From positions 23,436 to 87,435 of the forward strand of contig CAJNYU010004660.1 in NCBI GenBank assembly GCA_905331475.1: a stretch of 64,000 nucleotides of DNA, written 5' to 3'. A program made the position numbers and the translations under genes. Source of the stretch: Rotaria socialis. Taxonomy: Eukaryota > Rotifera > Eurotatoria > Philodinida > Philodinidae. Of this stretch, positions 53,801-64,000 are shown one piece after another (positions within the stretch are counted from its first letter, which is position 1; each line of letters begins with the position of its first letter). Under the pieces are notes generated by a model. That model ran no database searches, was not told the DNA's origin, and saw only the letters and a program-made list of their open reading frames with translations.

Positions 53801-55710
53801 AAATTTTTCATTAAGATAAACAAAAGACTTAACTTTTGATTTTTCAGCGAATGCAAATGCAGAAATCGATAATTTACAACAAGAATTAATAAAGAAATCC
53901 GATGAAAATAACAAACAACAAGATGAGATTTTTCATTTATCTTTCGAGGTAAAAATCGTCGGAGTTTTCATTTTGAAATCGTAACTTTTCAATTTAGATG
54001 CGAGAAATTCATCGTCGATTGTGTGAATTAAAGAAAGAAAACGAAGAATTAAAACATCTTCTATCAATCGACGGAAAAAATCGCCAAGAATATGAAGCTA
54101 AAGTAAACATTTAAAAAATTTTCCTATTTTATTTATAATATTTTTTCAATTAGATTCAATATCTAGAAAAGAATTACAGTGAATGTCTTGAAAAACTTCA
54201 TAAATCTCAACTTGAAGTTAATGCAATACAAGAAAAATTACGAAATCTATCGCCATCGCCGTCTCTATCAGATCTATCACCACATCCTCATACAGTATTT
54301 CTATCTCCTGTGGAATACGCTAATTTTATGGGCATTGAAAATTCACTTAAATCAGAATTAGAAGAAATTCTCGAAGATCCAAATCAATTATGTCCTCCAA
54401 CAATAAATGCCGATGAACAGATAACTAAAATTAAAAAAATCTATCGTAGAAAAATCAGACGAGAACAAAGTGATACCGACGGAGAATCAACGATTAACGA
54501 TTCGGCGTTCAGTGATACCGAAAGTCTTAGCAGGTATGTTATGGATGATTTGCGCAATTTATTTATGAAAGTTATCTACTTTGTTTTCCTGTTACTTATG
54601 AAATTAAAATAAAATAAAAAATTCACAAGAGAGAAACAAAGTAGATAACATTTTTGTGATGATGTTTGAGCATGCTTTAATTCATATCACCTGCTTAGTA
54701 CTTCGTCTTGTCCTCATTGCCACCGATGCTCACCTATAACCGCATCTGATTCCAAGTATGATTGTGAATAATTTGTTTTTTTCCTGCTAACAAATAATTT
54801 CAATGAATAGATCATCATCGACGTATCAATTCGAACGTCGCACACCATCTGGAATTTCATCAAGACTGAGACTTGTCAAGCGTTTTGAAGGTAAGATATG
54901 ATTATTTTTTTTATACGAGAAAAAATATCTACACTTCAATCTTCTTAGGATCCACTATGTTAAAACGTTGGCAACAATTAGCTGAACCAAGTCTTTCATC
55001 CTGTCTTCAGTCGATACCCGGTGTTTATACTCGTGCTGAAATTCTACATGAAGTTAAAGAAGACGATGAGGAATATTTATTCACAGAAGAAAATGATTCA
55101 GAATTAAAGTCAACTTCTTCGCAGTAAATTGATTATTTTCTATTGACCTTAAAGAGCAACAAAGAAAAACGAAATCTATCTTTTTAGAACAACCACATCT
55201 AATCAATTAAATTTTGTCGAATTGTTAACTCAACAAGGATTCATATCTCGAACAGTTGATTCATTCGCTCCAGATCCTGATATTACTGATGATCCGACAA
55301 CATCTCCAGCATCACCAACACACGGCGTTCAAGTCGAAACTAATGCTCTTCTTCATCAAGTTATGCAACGTTTAGTTGGAATGTCGATTCGTACATTTGA
55401 AACTCTCACAACAACACTTGCATCAACAAGTGATAATGAAACCGGCGATGAAGATGACGAAATCAAAAGTAATCTATCCGAACAACGATTTTGTACAAGA
55501 ACTCCAGTAAAACCTCCACTATCGCCCACATTCGATGGTCTTGCGGCGCCAACACCAAATACGGCAATGCGTGCAATTAAATCAAGTACATTTCTACATG
55601 TTTCATCATTGAATCCATTAACAAAAGCGTATGCTATACGTTTACGTGGCGAAGTACCATCGATTGTTAGTGATTTTCTTCGAAGTAATCCTACCGTGAA
55701 CACCAAATGA
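50826..55710 (+). CDS. TRAK: Trafficking kinesin-binding protein (TRAK/milton), 11 exons
   Basis: Exons: 50826-50886, 51818-52012, 53239-53527, 53583-53655, 53713-53791, 53848-53948, 53998-54102, 54154-54533, 54811-54890, 54949-55123 and 55188-55710. Phases agree and give 686 residues. Exon 2 carries the HAP1_N start (SLIHELIPRYRLRADTDF, TPHI). Exon 3 has TKTYHDISAVTRMLEDREND and QMAVTIGHTLLESN, the most diagnostic TRAK/HAP1 coiled-coil segment, followed by coiled coil to about residue 330. A Ser-rich acidic region precedes LRLVKRFEGSTMLKRWQQLAEP and PGVYTRAE, matching the C-terminal milton domain. Role: adaptor linking kinesin-1 and dynein to Miro on mitochondria. Introns 1 and 2 (931 and 1,226 nt) are unusually long here; an additional small exon in them is not excluded. 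Confidence 0.9.
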
Positions 55711-56118
55711 GAAGAAAATTAATTTCTTTTATATTTATATATATATATATATATACATATTCACAAATACAAATATCTTCTTGTGTAGATCATTAAACGC
55801 TTCCAAAAATACCTGTTCGTGTTTATTTTATTTTTTGATGAAACTGTATATTTCTTTGACAAATGATCTGACTGCTTCCTGTACGATAGTTAGGCCATGT
55901 TTATATATTTGTACTGTGGGTTTTCTCAACCAATCTTTCATGCAAAGTCACGGTTTCTGTTTTTTCCTTTCTTTCGATTTCGAAGTTTTTTACAAAACAA
56001 AAAACAAAACAATTTCGTCTATGTACGCTTTGTGTATGCGTGCCGTTTCATTTATTTCTTTTCTTTTGATAAATACAAACAAAGAGATGTTCAAAAAAAA
56101 ATGTCTACTTTGATTTAG

Positions 56119-56640
56119 ATGTCGAAAAATACAAAGCGACAGAAAAAATTGGAGGATATGATGGGCAGTAGTTCGACAAAAAAACGAAAAGAAAATAATG
56201 ATCATGCTTCAACTGTCAGTAAGCAGATTGTTGTAGATACTTCAAGTAAGTTATTCTACAGATTAGAATAGCAAAGCTGATAGAATTGATCTAAACATTT
56301 TTGTAGCAACGAGTACAACAGTGAAAAAGATCTCTGAGGATGATTTAGAAGTACTTAAACAATTCGATCTCGATATGACATTTGGACCTTGTACAGGTAA
56401 ATTGTTGTTTTTTGAAAGAATGTATTATATCTCGTTGATAGGCATTCCACGCATTGATCGTTATGAACGTGCTCTACGTCATGATGTAAATCCTCCTATT
56501 CGAGTTTTGGAATTGATTGATCTCTATCCGAACGATCGTCAAGTTACTCATTGGTAAATTGGATTTTGGTTTCGACTCATGAAATATATTTAATTACTCT
56601 TCTGTTTTCTTTTAGTATTTGGCGTGATTATACATTATGA
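56119..56640 (+). CDS. POLD4: DNA polymerase delta subunit 4 (p12)
   Basis: Four exons (56119-56245, 56307-56396, 56442-56553, 56616-56640), 117 residues, all phases consistent; the last exon is 25 nt. The N-terminus has QKKLEDMM, resembling a PCNA-interacting peptide, where POLD4 proteins carry their PIP box. The conserved C-terminal half reads LKQFDLDMTFGPCTGIPRIDRYERA, interrupted by an intron after PCTG, then VNPPIRVLELIDLYP and a terminal CIWRDYTL, as in p12. Role: smallest subunit of the replicative polymerase delta, stabilising the holoenzyme and binding PCNA. The ATG is immediately preceded by CTTTGATTTAG, a possible trans-splice acceptor, 408 bp after the TRAK stop codon. Confidence 0.9.
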
Positions 56641-56910
56641 AGATATATTTCGATATTTGCCTGCTTTTCTTTTATAATCGTTTTGATTTTGTTGTAAAAT
56701 TTAAATATTTTCTTTTAAAAGTTTTTATACAATAATTATAAATAAAATGAATGTTTTAGATTATACTATCAATGCGTTCTTATTCATGGTTTCGTCTTTT
56801 TTTACTTTCACGACATAGACATCAGGTATACGAAACGAGCGAGTACCTATTGTCGAAATTTCAGATAGATACCTGCTCTATTTATGAAAACATTCATTTG
56901 ACTTCTTTTT

Positions 56911-58011
56911 ATCTAGCTATGCCGTTTTATTCCATTGTTCAGTAAGCGTAATGCGCTCCTCACTGGAATTCAGCGTCGTATTCCTCGTCCAACACTCGTA
57001 GCTTTACCATTATGGCTTGTTGTTCAAGCAGCAACACAAGTTGAAGATGCTAAGGAATCAAATCGACACGACAGTTTGTTTTTCTTATTTCTATTCGTTT
57101 TAAAAATCAAGACATGTTCTCTTTATCTAGATGTTGCAAGCATTGTCGAACAATTGGATACAATGTTTGATAAAGAAGAATTTCAGCAAGCATATGAATA
57201 TATAGAAAAAAATAAAACCAATGAACTATTTCAAAGTCATTATATTCGATGGCGTATAGCTCGGTATATATGATGATCACTGAAGGATAGTTAAATTAAA
57301 CATTATTTGTTTTTATTTTATTTTATTAGAATTTTTTATAAACTTTCATTAATAACAAAAGATAAACAATTGAAAAGAAAATTAGTCGAAGAAGGTTTCG
57401 ACCAAGTAAAACTAGCAGTACAGCCTGGAAATCATATTTATTCAGTACATAAATGGTATGGAATTTTACTCAATGAAAAATGTCAATATACAAGTACAGA
57501 CGAACAAATTCGTAGTGCCTATGAAGTACTCGATCATTTCGAAGAAGCTGTTCGATTGAATCCACAAGATCCAACTTCTTATTATCTACTAGGTTCATGG
57601 TGAGCTTGAATTTGTTTTTCTTCTTCTTCTTCTTCTGCTTTGTCTCTATATATTTTTCTTCCTGTGTAAAGGTATTGGGAAATCGCTAAACTATCCGGTT
57701 GGAAACGACGTTTAGCAAAATTAATCTACGGTGAATTACCTCAAGGAACAGTTCATGATGCATTAAAAAAATTTCTATTAGCTGAAGAAATTTCACCGAA
57801 TTTCTATAGTAAAAATTTACTAATGATTATTAAATGTTATGTAGAACTTAATTCACGTCCTGCTGCAATGGAATTTGCTAAATTATTATTGGATCGTGAA
57901 AGGCAAACTCAAGAAGATGAAGAAGTCCACCAAGAACTACTAAAAATGATTCCTCAAATTGAGCGTCTTTTACCATTTCCACAACAATCAGGTTTCAGTA
58001 AAAATGTTTGA
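56911..58011 (+). CDS. RMDN: Regulator of microtubule dynamics family protein (RMDN/FAM82), 5' end unresolved
   Basis: Visible exons: about 56920-57073, 57131-57263, 57330-57599 and 57672-58011. The mature part is a TPR-like RMDN domain: VEQLDTMFDKEEFQQAYEYI, then WRIARIFYKLSL, FDQVKLAV, HKWYGILLN, HFEEAVRLNPQDPTSYYLLG, WYWEIAKLSGWKRRLAKLIYG and AEEISPNFYSKNLLMI. These match RMDN1/2/3. In front lies a short segment with IPRPTLVALPLWLVVQAA, possibly a membrane anchor. No in-frame ATG is available at the 5' end: TAG lies at 56914-56916 in the coding frame and an acceptor-like TTATCTAG ends at 56916, so a first exon upstream is expected. Family members tether mitochondria or associate with microtubules; the paralogue cannot be assigned. 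Confidence 0.82.
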
Positions 58012-58179
58012 ATATTGAGAATACTTTGTTGCTATGAAACATCCTTTCTTTTTCTTTTTTCTGACAACTAACGACATCTGAGCAAATATTCTATTGATTA
58101 TTGTAATTTTTAACTGTTGATCATCGTGAAAGCAAGCAACGCACGGTTGCTAGCTAACTAATACTGCTTTGTTTTTTAG

Positions 58180-60142
58180 ATGTTATCTAGTGTATATTTC
58201 CGTCAGGCTAGCCACCGTTTTATCATTATTTCGACTCGAGCGACTCTATCTACATCATCTTATTCAAAACCTACGGAAATACCAACAACACTACAAAATC
58301 AAACAAATAAACTTGATGTTGATCATAGAAAATCTATTTCTCCTAATGATATTTTAGAAGCTAAACGATTAGAAAGAAATCCTACTAATGCTAACTTCTC
58401 TCAAGATATAAAAGTATCAAGTACATTTGTTCTACCTGGCATACAGGTTACTGGTAATGCACCACCCTTAGCAAGTGAAACACAACATACAACAAAAGAA
58501 GAAGACAATCAACAACAACAACAACAACATGAAACAATACCATCAACACGTTTTTCTGCTTTTCTACGTAGTATTCGTTCAGGTTTACCATTTTTTCCAT
58601 CGAAGAAAAATAAAGGATCTTCAATGGATATTGCGACAACACGTGAACATTTTATTCCGGTGCGTAAAATTCTCATAGGGAGACGAATTTTATTTCAGAT
58701 CTTGTGAGATAAATATTTATAAATTTCTAGTTGACACGTCCTTCTTTAATACGTTTAATATCCAGTGACAACCAATTACTAGCCAATGATGAAGATCGTC
58801 TTTTATTTCATCAACTATGTGAAGGTTTCGATAGTGCTGTTGTACAACGATATCATCCAATATTAACTGAATTAAAAAATTTATTCAGTCCACTGAATCC
58901 TGATAACGAAACACCTGATCATCATCATGTATCAGAACGAGATCGTTTAGATAATGAATATTGGTTATTACAAAAAATCAATGATTTACTTCAACGATCA
59001 AATTTTACTGAATTACCAAGAAGTATTCTTTTAGAAAAATTTATTATACAAAAAAATGCATCTTCATCCAATGTCAATGTGAAAATCAATGGTTACGATT
59101 ATGAAGTACTAAAATTTTGGATACTTGGCCGTGAACAAATTCCAAGTGAACAACTTTCACTATGGAAAAGATTATTTCGAAAGTCAACTTCAGTGACATC
59201 AAGTGATTATTTTAAACGTATTATTTTAGCTGTACGCCTCAAAGGACAAGATCGTTTATATCTGAAAGCTTTTCGTGATATACCATTACAAAGTCTTCCA
59301 CAATTATTACCTATTGGTAAATTACAAATAGGTCAATATGAACAACGGCTTATTTGGTCGACGTTTTTTATTGGTACAAGTACGGCGGTTACACATTTAA
59401 TTACAACAATGGCTGATTTTCATGTGCCGGGTTTAGTTGTGGGCGGTAGCAGTTTAACATTATTACTTGCATTGTGGTCATTAAGAAGTTCTCATCGATC
59501 AAAAATAAATTATCTATCAAGCATGAATCGATTATTGTTTTATAAAAATATTGCGTCAAATAAACAATTATTAGCAATGATTATTGATCGAGCAGAAGAT
59601 GAATTGAGTAAAGATATGTATGTTATACTGATTAGACTTCTTTTTCCTCTGACTAATGAGACACTAACAATAGATGAGGATTAGCCTTCTAATATAATTC
59701 TATTTTCTAGTCTAATTGCTTATATGATCATCTTATGGCGACAAAAACAAAATGCTAATTTAACGCCAAAAATTCTTGAATTAGAAATCGAAAATTGGAT
59801 TCGTATGAAAACAAATACAAATGTCAACTTTAAATGCGATCAATCTATTGAATTTCTTCGTAAATTAGGTAATAAAATTTTTATTGAAAAGAAAGTTCTT
59901 TTGAAAAACAAGATTTTTTCATTGAAGGCATTGTTCTACCTAACGATCCGTCACAGCCCGATCGTTTACAAGTAATTCCATTGAAACAAGTTGTTGGTAT
60001 ACTACCGAAAATATCGCGAACATTAAGTGAGAAAAATGAAGAATGGGATTTAATTGAAGGATACGATAAAAAATATTTTGAACTCGATTGGAAAACAGTT
60101 CTTAATGAAGACAAACTTCTTCGAAAAGGTGGATGGCATTAA
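58180..60142 (+). CDS. TMEM143: TMEM143-like protein (DUF3754)
   Basis: Four exons (58180-58659, 58731-59617, 59711-59868, 59928-60142), 579 residues, phases consistent. The N-terminus (MLSSVYFRQASHRFIIISTRATLSTSS) is an Arg/Ser-rich amphipathic presequence typical of mitochondrial import. The middle region has DNEYWLLQKINDLLQRSNFTELP and VLKFWILGREQIP, then YFKRIILAVRLKGQDRLYLKAFRDIPL, the DUF3754 core. Two membrane segments (about residues 370-415: WSTFFIGTSTAVTHLI, GLVVGGSSLTLLLALWSL) come next, followed by a C-terminal domain ending DLIEGYDKKYFELDW. A polyglutamine run lies at about residue 110. Function of the family is not established; mitochondrial inner membrane is inferred. The ATG directly follows GCTTTGTTTTTTAG, only 168 bp from the RMDN stop. 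Confidence 0.82.
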
Positions 60143-60368
60143 CGAATTTTAATAGTCAGTTGGAAAAATAAAGCTAGATTAGTGTGCAATTTGTGCCTTG
60201 CCATCGTTTTTTCTGTCACTATTTCGACTTCTGTTTTTTTTTCTTTCATCTAACATTTATTTTGGTCTGCGCGCGTGTGTATAGAAATTTTCGCTGAAGC
60301 AGTGAAATAGATTATTATTCTTGGAACCGAGTATTATTTCTAGTTGTAGATAATTAAATCTATCGATC

Positions 60369-62755
60369 ATGTCTTCAGTGGTTGGTAGCGATACAGTTGT
60401 TGCCGAGAAAGCAGGAGCTGGTTCAGCAAAGCAAGGTAAACTAATAGACGTTATGTCTAAGCTCGACATTTGATGATTCTTGTTTTTCTCTTTTGAAGGA
60501 CTTGGTTCTCGAGCAACATCAAAAGTAACATTCCGTGAAGGAGACGGAAAGCAAAAGCCACATTCATCAGCTCATCCGACTGAAGGCGAACGTCATTCGC
60601 CAAGTTCAGGAGCAGGTCTTCAATTTCAACATCAACAACTTGGTGACTTAAAAAAGAAAGATGATATCAATCCATTTAAATTTTCACCCGATGTCGATTT
60701 TTGTGCGTTAAGTCAACTTGATAAACGTGAAAAAGCACAAGTAATTTTATTTAAAAAAAAAAGCCAATTCTTATTGTATCACACGAAAAAACAATCTTGA
60801 TATTTTAATTAAAAGGAACGTGAACGTATGCAAAATCTTAAAGTACATGACAAACTATCGAAAGCTCAACGTCTTATGAAAGGACGACGCTTCCGTGTTT
60901 TGAAAGAAATCGACGAAGAAGTTGAAAACGAAGTAAATTATTCACTCGTATTTCTTTTCCCACAAAGAATTGAAAGTGTAAGTTTTTATTTTTTATAGCG
61001 TTCTCAAAATAAAGAAAATCGTGTTGCATCCATGCGTGATAATGCACCATGGCTCGTTGCGATCACTCGTAATCGCCGAGTTGAAAATGAAAGTTTACAA
61101 GAATTTATTGGAAAAAAACGTAATATGTTTGTCTTACAAGTAACTTAGATTCGTTCGTTATTTAATAATCTTTTCTATATTATGTTTTTGTTTGTTTTTA
61201 CTTCAAGTATGAATTAACAGTTAAACGTACTGAAATGCGTAAACTTGAAGAAATAACTGCTGCAGAAGAACAACGAATTGAAAAAGCAGAAAAAGATTTA
61301 GAAGAAGATGCTGTAAGATTTTATTTATAACTAATATCATGGTTTTTGTTTTTACAATTCTAATTTTCTAGCATATGTTCGATCAATTCTTAGCAGCAAA
61401 CAATAAAAATGCAAATGAAGCAGCTCGTTTGTAAGAAAATTCTATTTGAAAAATGAAAACTTATTTATTTATTTTTCTTTAAATTAGAGCTGATGAAGAA
61501 GCCCGTAAAAAATTAGATAAAGTTACGGAAATCAAACGTTTACATGGACAGATAACTGCATTAAAAAGTGAACTTGTTCGACGTGAGGATGAATTGAACG
61601 AATTAAAACAATATAAACAATTTCTTGATCAAATTACACCAATAGTAATTGCTTAGAGATTTTTTCTCTCTATATAAATTGTTTTTCGCATTTTAGGAAT
61701 GGAAAGAAGAACGTCGTAAAAAGCTCGATCTCGAACGTCTTTCACGTCAAAAACTTGAGACACAATCTGTATCATCTGATGATCCAACAAGTAAATCCGG
61801 CAGTCGTCCACAAAGTCGTGTAGTCGATGCAAAAGGTGGTAAACGTGGCCTTGGACTTATAGCTCAAAAAACTCTTGGCAATCGACGTCAGTCAACCACT
61901 TCATCGCATGATGTAGAATTAAGCACTAAACATGGAAGTGAAATGGACATGGCTAAAACTTCCTCGGAAATGAATTCGATTGATTTAGATAACGATTTTG
62001 AATTATTTTTTACAGATCCTCAACAATTATTGGCGATATTTACTGAACTTGAGGAACAAAATTTATCATTAATACAAAATAGTCAAGATCATGAGGAACA
62101 ATTAGAAGAAATAACTCGAGAATTACAGATAACAATGGAAAAGAAAAATATTGAAACAGAATCTTTACAACGGCAAGTTAACCATTTAGAGCAAGCAATT
62201 GAATTAGAAGAACAAAAAGAAAAGGAATTGATGGCGAAAGTTGGGTAAGGATGTTTTTTTTGTAATAAAGATAAAAAAACTATATACCATATTTTCGTCA
62301 CTTTTATTAGTGCTCATTCATTGGTTAATGATGACGGTAAACAAGATGAATATCTTACACAACTATCAGCAGTTATTAGTGATGTTTATAAGAAAATTTT
62401 CAATGAAAATCCTGTTACAAGTGATCCATTAAAAAATCTTGCATCTATTGAAAATCGTCTTGAAGAATTATTTCAAGAAATTGATCTTATGGATCCACAA
62501 CGTTTACAAGAAGCTGAAAAAGGCAAAGAAAAAGAACGACGTATTCGTTTACGTGAACAGAAGAAACTCGAAGAAGAACGAGCTACCGAAGAGAAGAAAC
62601 GTAAAGCTGCACTACGAGCTAAAGAACCACCTAAGAAACATGTTGGCCGTCCAATAGCTGAACGATCAAGACCACCAGAATTGAAAAAAGCCGATCAAGA
62701 TACAATCAACAAAACAAACGAAGAAGAAGAGGAACTTGCTTATTATTTTACTTGA
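60369..62755 (+). CDS. CFAP100: Cilia- and flagella-associated protein 100 (CCDC37/MIA1)
   Basis: Nine exons (60369-60435, 60499-60740, 60816-60932, 60999-61139, 61208-61312, 61372-61430, 61488-61644, 61697-62244, 62311-62755), 626 residues, all phases consistent. After a Ser/Lys-rich N-terminus, INPFKFSPDVDF and RRFRVLKEIDEE lead into the DUF4200 coiled coil: LQEFIGKKRNMFVLQYELTV, KLEEITAAEEQRIEKAEKDLEEDA and MFDQFLAANNKNANEAA. A long coiled coil follows (about 390-500), then a conserved C-terminal region (NPVTSDPLKNLASIENRLEELF) and a basic KEKERR-rich tail. In Chlamydomonas, FAP100/MIA1 pairs with FAP73/MIA2 to regulate I1 inner-arm dynein. In a rotifer it should act in the corona and other motile cilia. 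Confidence 0.9.
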
Positions 62756-64000
62756 ACATATATACGTATATATCTCATTTACAGTGATGCTTCTTTTTAT
62801 TTCTCCGTCCATTTTTATATTAATTTTTTTTCCTGTTCGAATGAGTTTTGAATATAATAAATATTCATTTGCTTTAGTATATATATATATTTTTTTTGTT
62901 TGAAACTTTCTATTGCTGCAATCAAAGCGCGAAGGTATATGACCACAGTTATGGGTGTGGATGTGAATGTCGCTGAAAGAAGAGCCATACTCACAACCAA
63001 ACCCTTATTCATCAGCATATCAATCAAATTTATATAAATATTCTAGTCTCATCATTAAAAAGTGAACTAAATAAGAAATTCTTAACTGTAGACAATTCGT
63101 AAGATATATCCTCATTTCTGATATGACTTATTTCTCTTAGTTTTGCTCGAATTCGAATAAAAGTTATGCAATCCGGTTTGGCGATAATTTCAAACTGTTC
63201 AATTAGAATGATTGATTACATACATTAAAAGTCGTAAGACTCCTTTGTTGTATTTTTATTTATTTGAAATAAAATTTTTGGAATGTATTTGTGTCTGAAT
63301 TCAGACAGGTAAAAATGAATATGAGCGGATTTGAACTAAGAAAAAGGAAGAGAAGAAAAGTGATATGATATATTTCAATACAGATATCATATAAATTAGA
63401 GCTTGAACTTTAAAATTTTGTCACATTTCATAGAAAGTCACGTAGGATATCTTTTGGTCAAATTCGTGTATCTTTTGGAAGGATTCGCCCAAGACAACTT
63501 TCCAGAGGTTCGAAACCATTTTCCAAGTAGAGAAAAAACTTCTCTACCGAACACAATACTTCAGGTCCCTTCAGGAAATTCCTAAGTCTGACTAAATTGC
63601 AAAATACCGCAAAAAAAGGGTTGCCGTCTTATAATGGTATCAATATAATCATATTTTATTGGTTTCGTCAATATTGCGCTATCCAGCCATACGAGACGAA
63701 AGTTTTGAATGATGCCTTTTTTCCCCCATTGATCTACATTGTGTATTGAATGTGAAACATATTTTCGAGAGTAAATGTTGTTTGAGAAATAACAGGATAG
63801 ATAAAGTCTATTTTATATTTTATTTTTCGTCTTGAACTAATGTGTCTCTATATCTACTTTATATCTATTGTGTTATTGGCGAAAATTTGCTTCTTATTAC
63901 AACATACCTTTTGATATAGTTTATGTTTCGTTTATTTATATTTTATTGTCAACGAAGTGAATATTTCCAACTGATTGATACAAGGGGGAAAAGTCGGATC
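62756..64000. other. AT-rich DNA, no gene supported
   Basis: Contains an (AT)n/T-rich tract at 62878-62900 and ATGGGTGTGGATGTGAATG at 62952-62970, a weak telomere-like resemblance. Short frames such as 63403-63585 have no recognisable content. Confidence 0.45.

Noticed and set aside
56919-56943. ATG at 56920 as the RMDN start with a donor at GTTCA|GTAAGC
   Set aside because: The next usable acceptor gives the wrong phase for the conserved IPRPTLVALPLW reading frame and an impossibly short intron.
63403-63585. 60-codon frame near the window end
   Set aside because: No motif, poor start context and no neighbouring exon.
1-64000. CRISPR arrays, rRNA or tRNA genes
   Set aside because: No regularly spaced direct repeats, no rRNA core sequence and no convincing tRNA B-box with matching arms were seen; a eukaryotic origin makes CRISPR implausible.

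Overview
The window is nuclear DNA of a small-intron metazoan, most likely a bdelloid rotifer. The evidence is AT-rich sequence, spliceosomal introns mostly of 57-75 nt, an Athena-type Penelope-like reverse transcriptase, short TGTGGG-type (bdelloid telomere-like) tracts, a giant ADP-ribosyltransferase/TPR protein, EGF-7TM receptors and a decayed rhodopsin-like receptor of the type expanded in bdelloids. I cannot fix the genus. Exon boundaries were placed by hand from GT/AG signals, reading-frame phase and family conservation, so they could be off by a base or two where nothing else constrains them.

Layout. 1-430: 3' end of a dead RTE-like LINE. 448-1205: broken rhodopsin-like GPCR. 2160-2860: an AGTAC-rich degenerate array. 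3.3-8.3 kb: an old tandem duplication carrying two paralogous multi-pass membrane proteins. 10.2-15.6 kb: a mobile island with an intron-containing Athena-like RT and, upstream on the same strand, an intron-containing Mutator-like (PF20700-type) transposase fragment. It is bounded by telomere-like tracts in opposite orientation. 17.5-22.9 kb: a single-exon 1,799-residue protein with an R-S-E ADP-ribosyltransferase domain and 32 kinesin-light-chain-type TPRs. 25.6-26.6 kb: secreted S1/P1 nuclease. 27.2-31.7 kb: a graveyard of repeats (dead LINE with a mutated catalytic motif, pogo-like terminal repeat, MITE-like elements, a ~1.1-kb foldback palindrome). 32.2-33.9 kb: StAR-like START-domain gene. 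37-39 kb: PGRMC and MRPL20. 40.8-45.3 kb: two EGF-7TM receptor genes whose coding cores are almost identical while their flanks are strongly diverged. 47.2-48.0 kb: NMNAT-like nucleotidyltransferase.

From 50.8 kb to 62.8 kb the character changes to a compact block of conserved genes, all on the + strand: TRAK/milton, POLD4, RMDN, TMEM143 and CFAP100. Gaps within it are as short as 168 bp, and some start codons directly abut a pyrimidine-rich AG. That arrangement fits spliced-leader trans-splicing, which is known in bdelloids, and makes a polycistronic block possible.

The conserved genes serve general cell functions: mitochondrial transport (TRAK), replication (POLD4), microtubule/mitochondrial contacts (RMDN), mitochondrial translation (MRPL20), ciliary beating (CFAP100), haem/sterol and lipid handling (PGRMC, START) and NAD synthesis (NMNAT). 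The left half is accessory, repeat-rich DNA with lineage-expanded receptor and membrane families. The last ~1.2 kb and several AT-rich gaps hold no gene that I can support.
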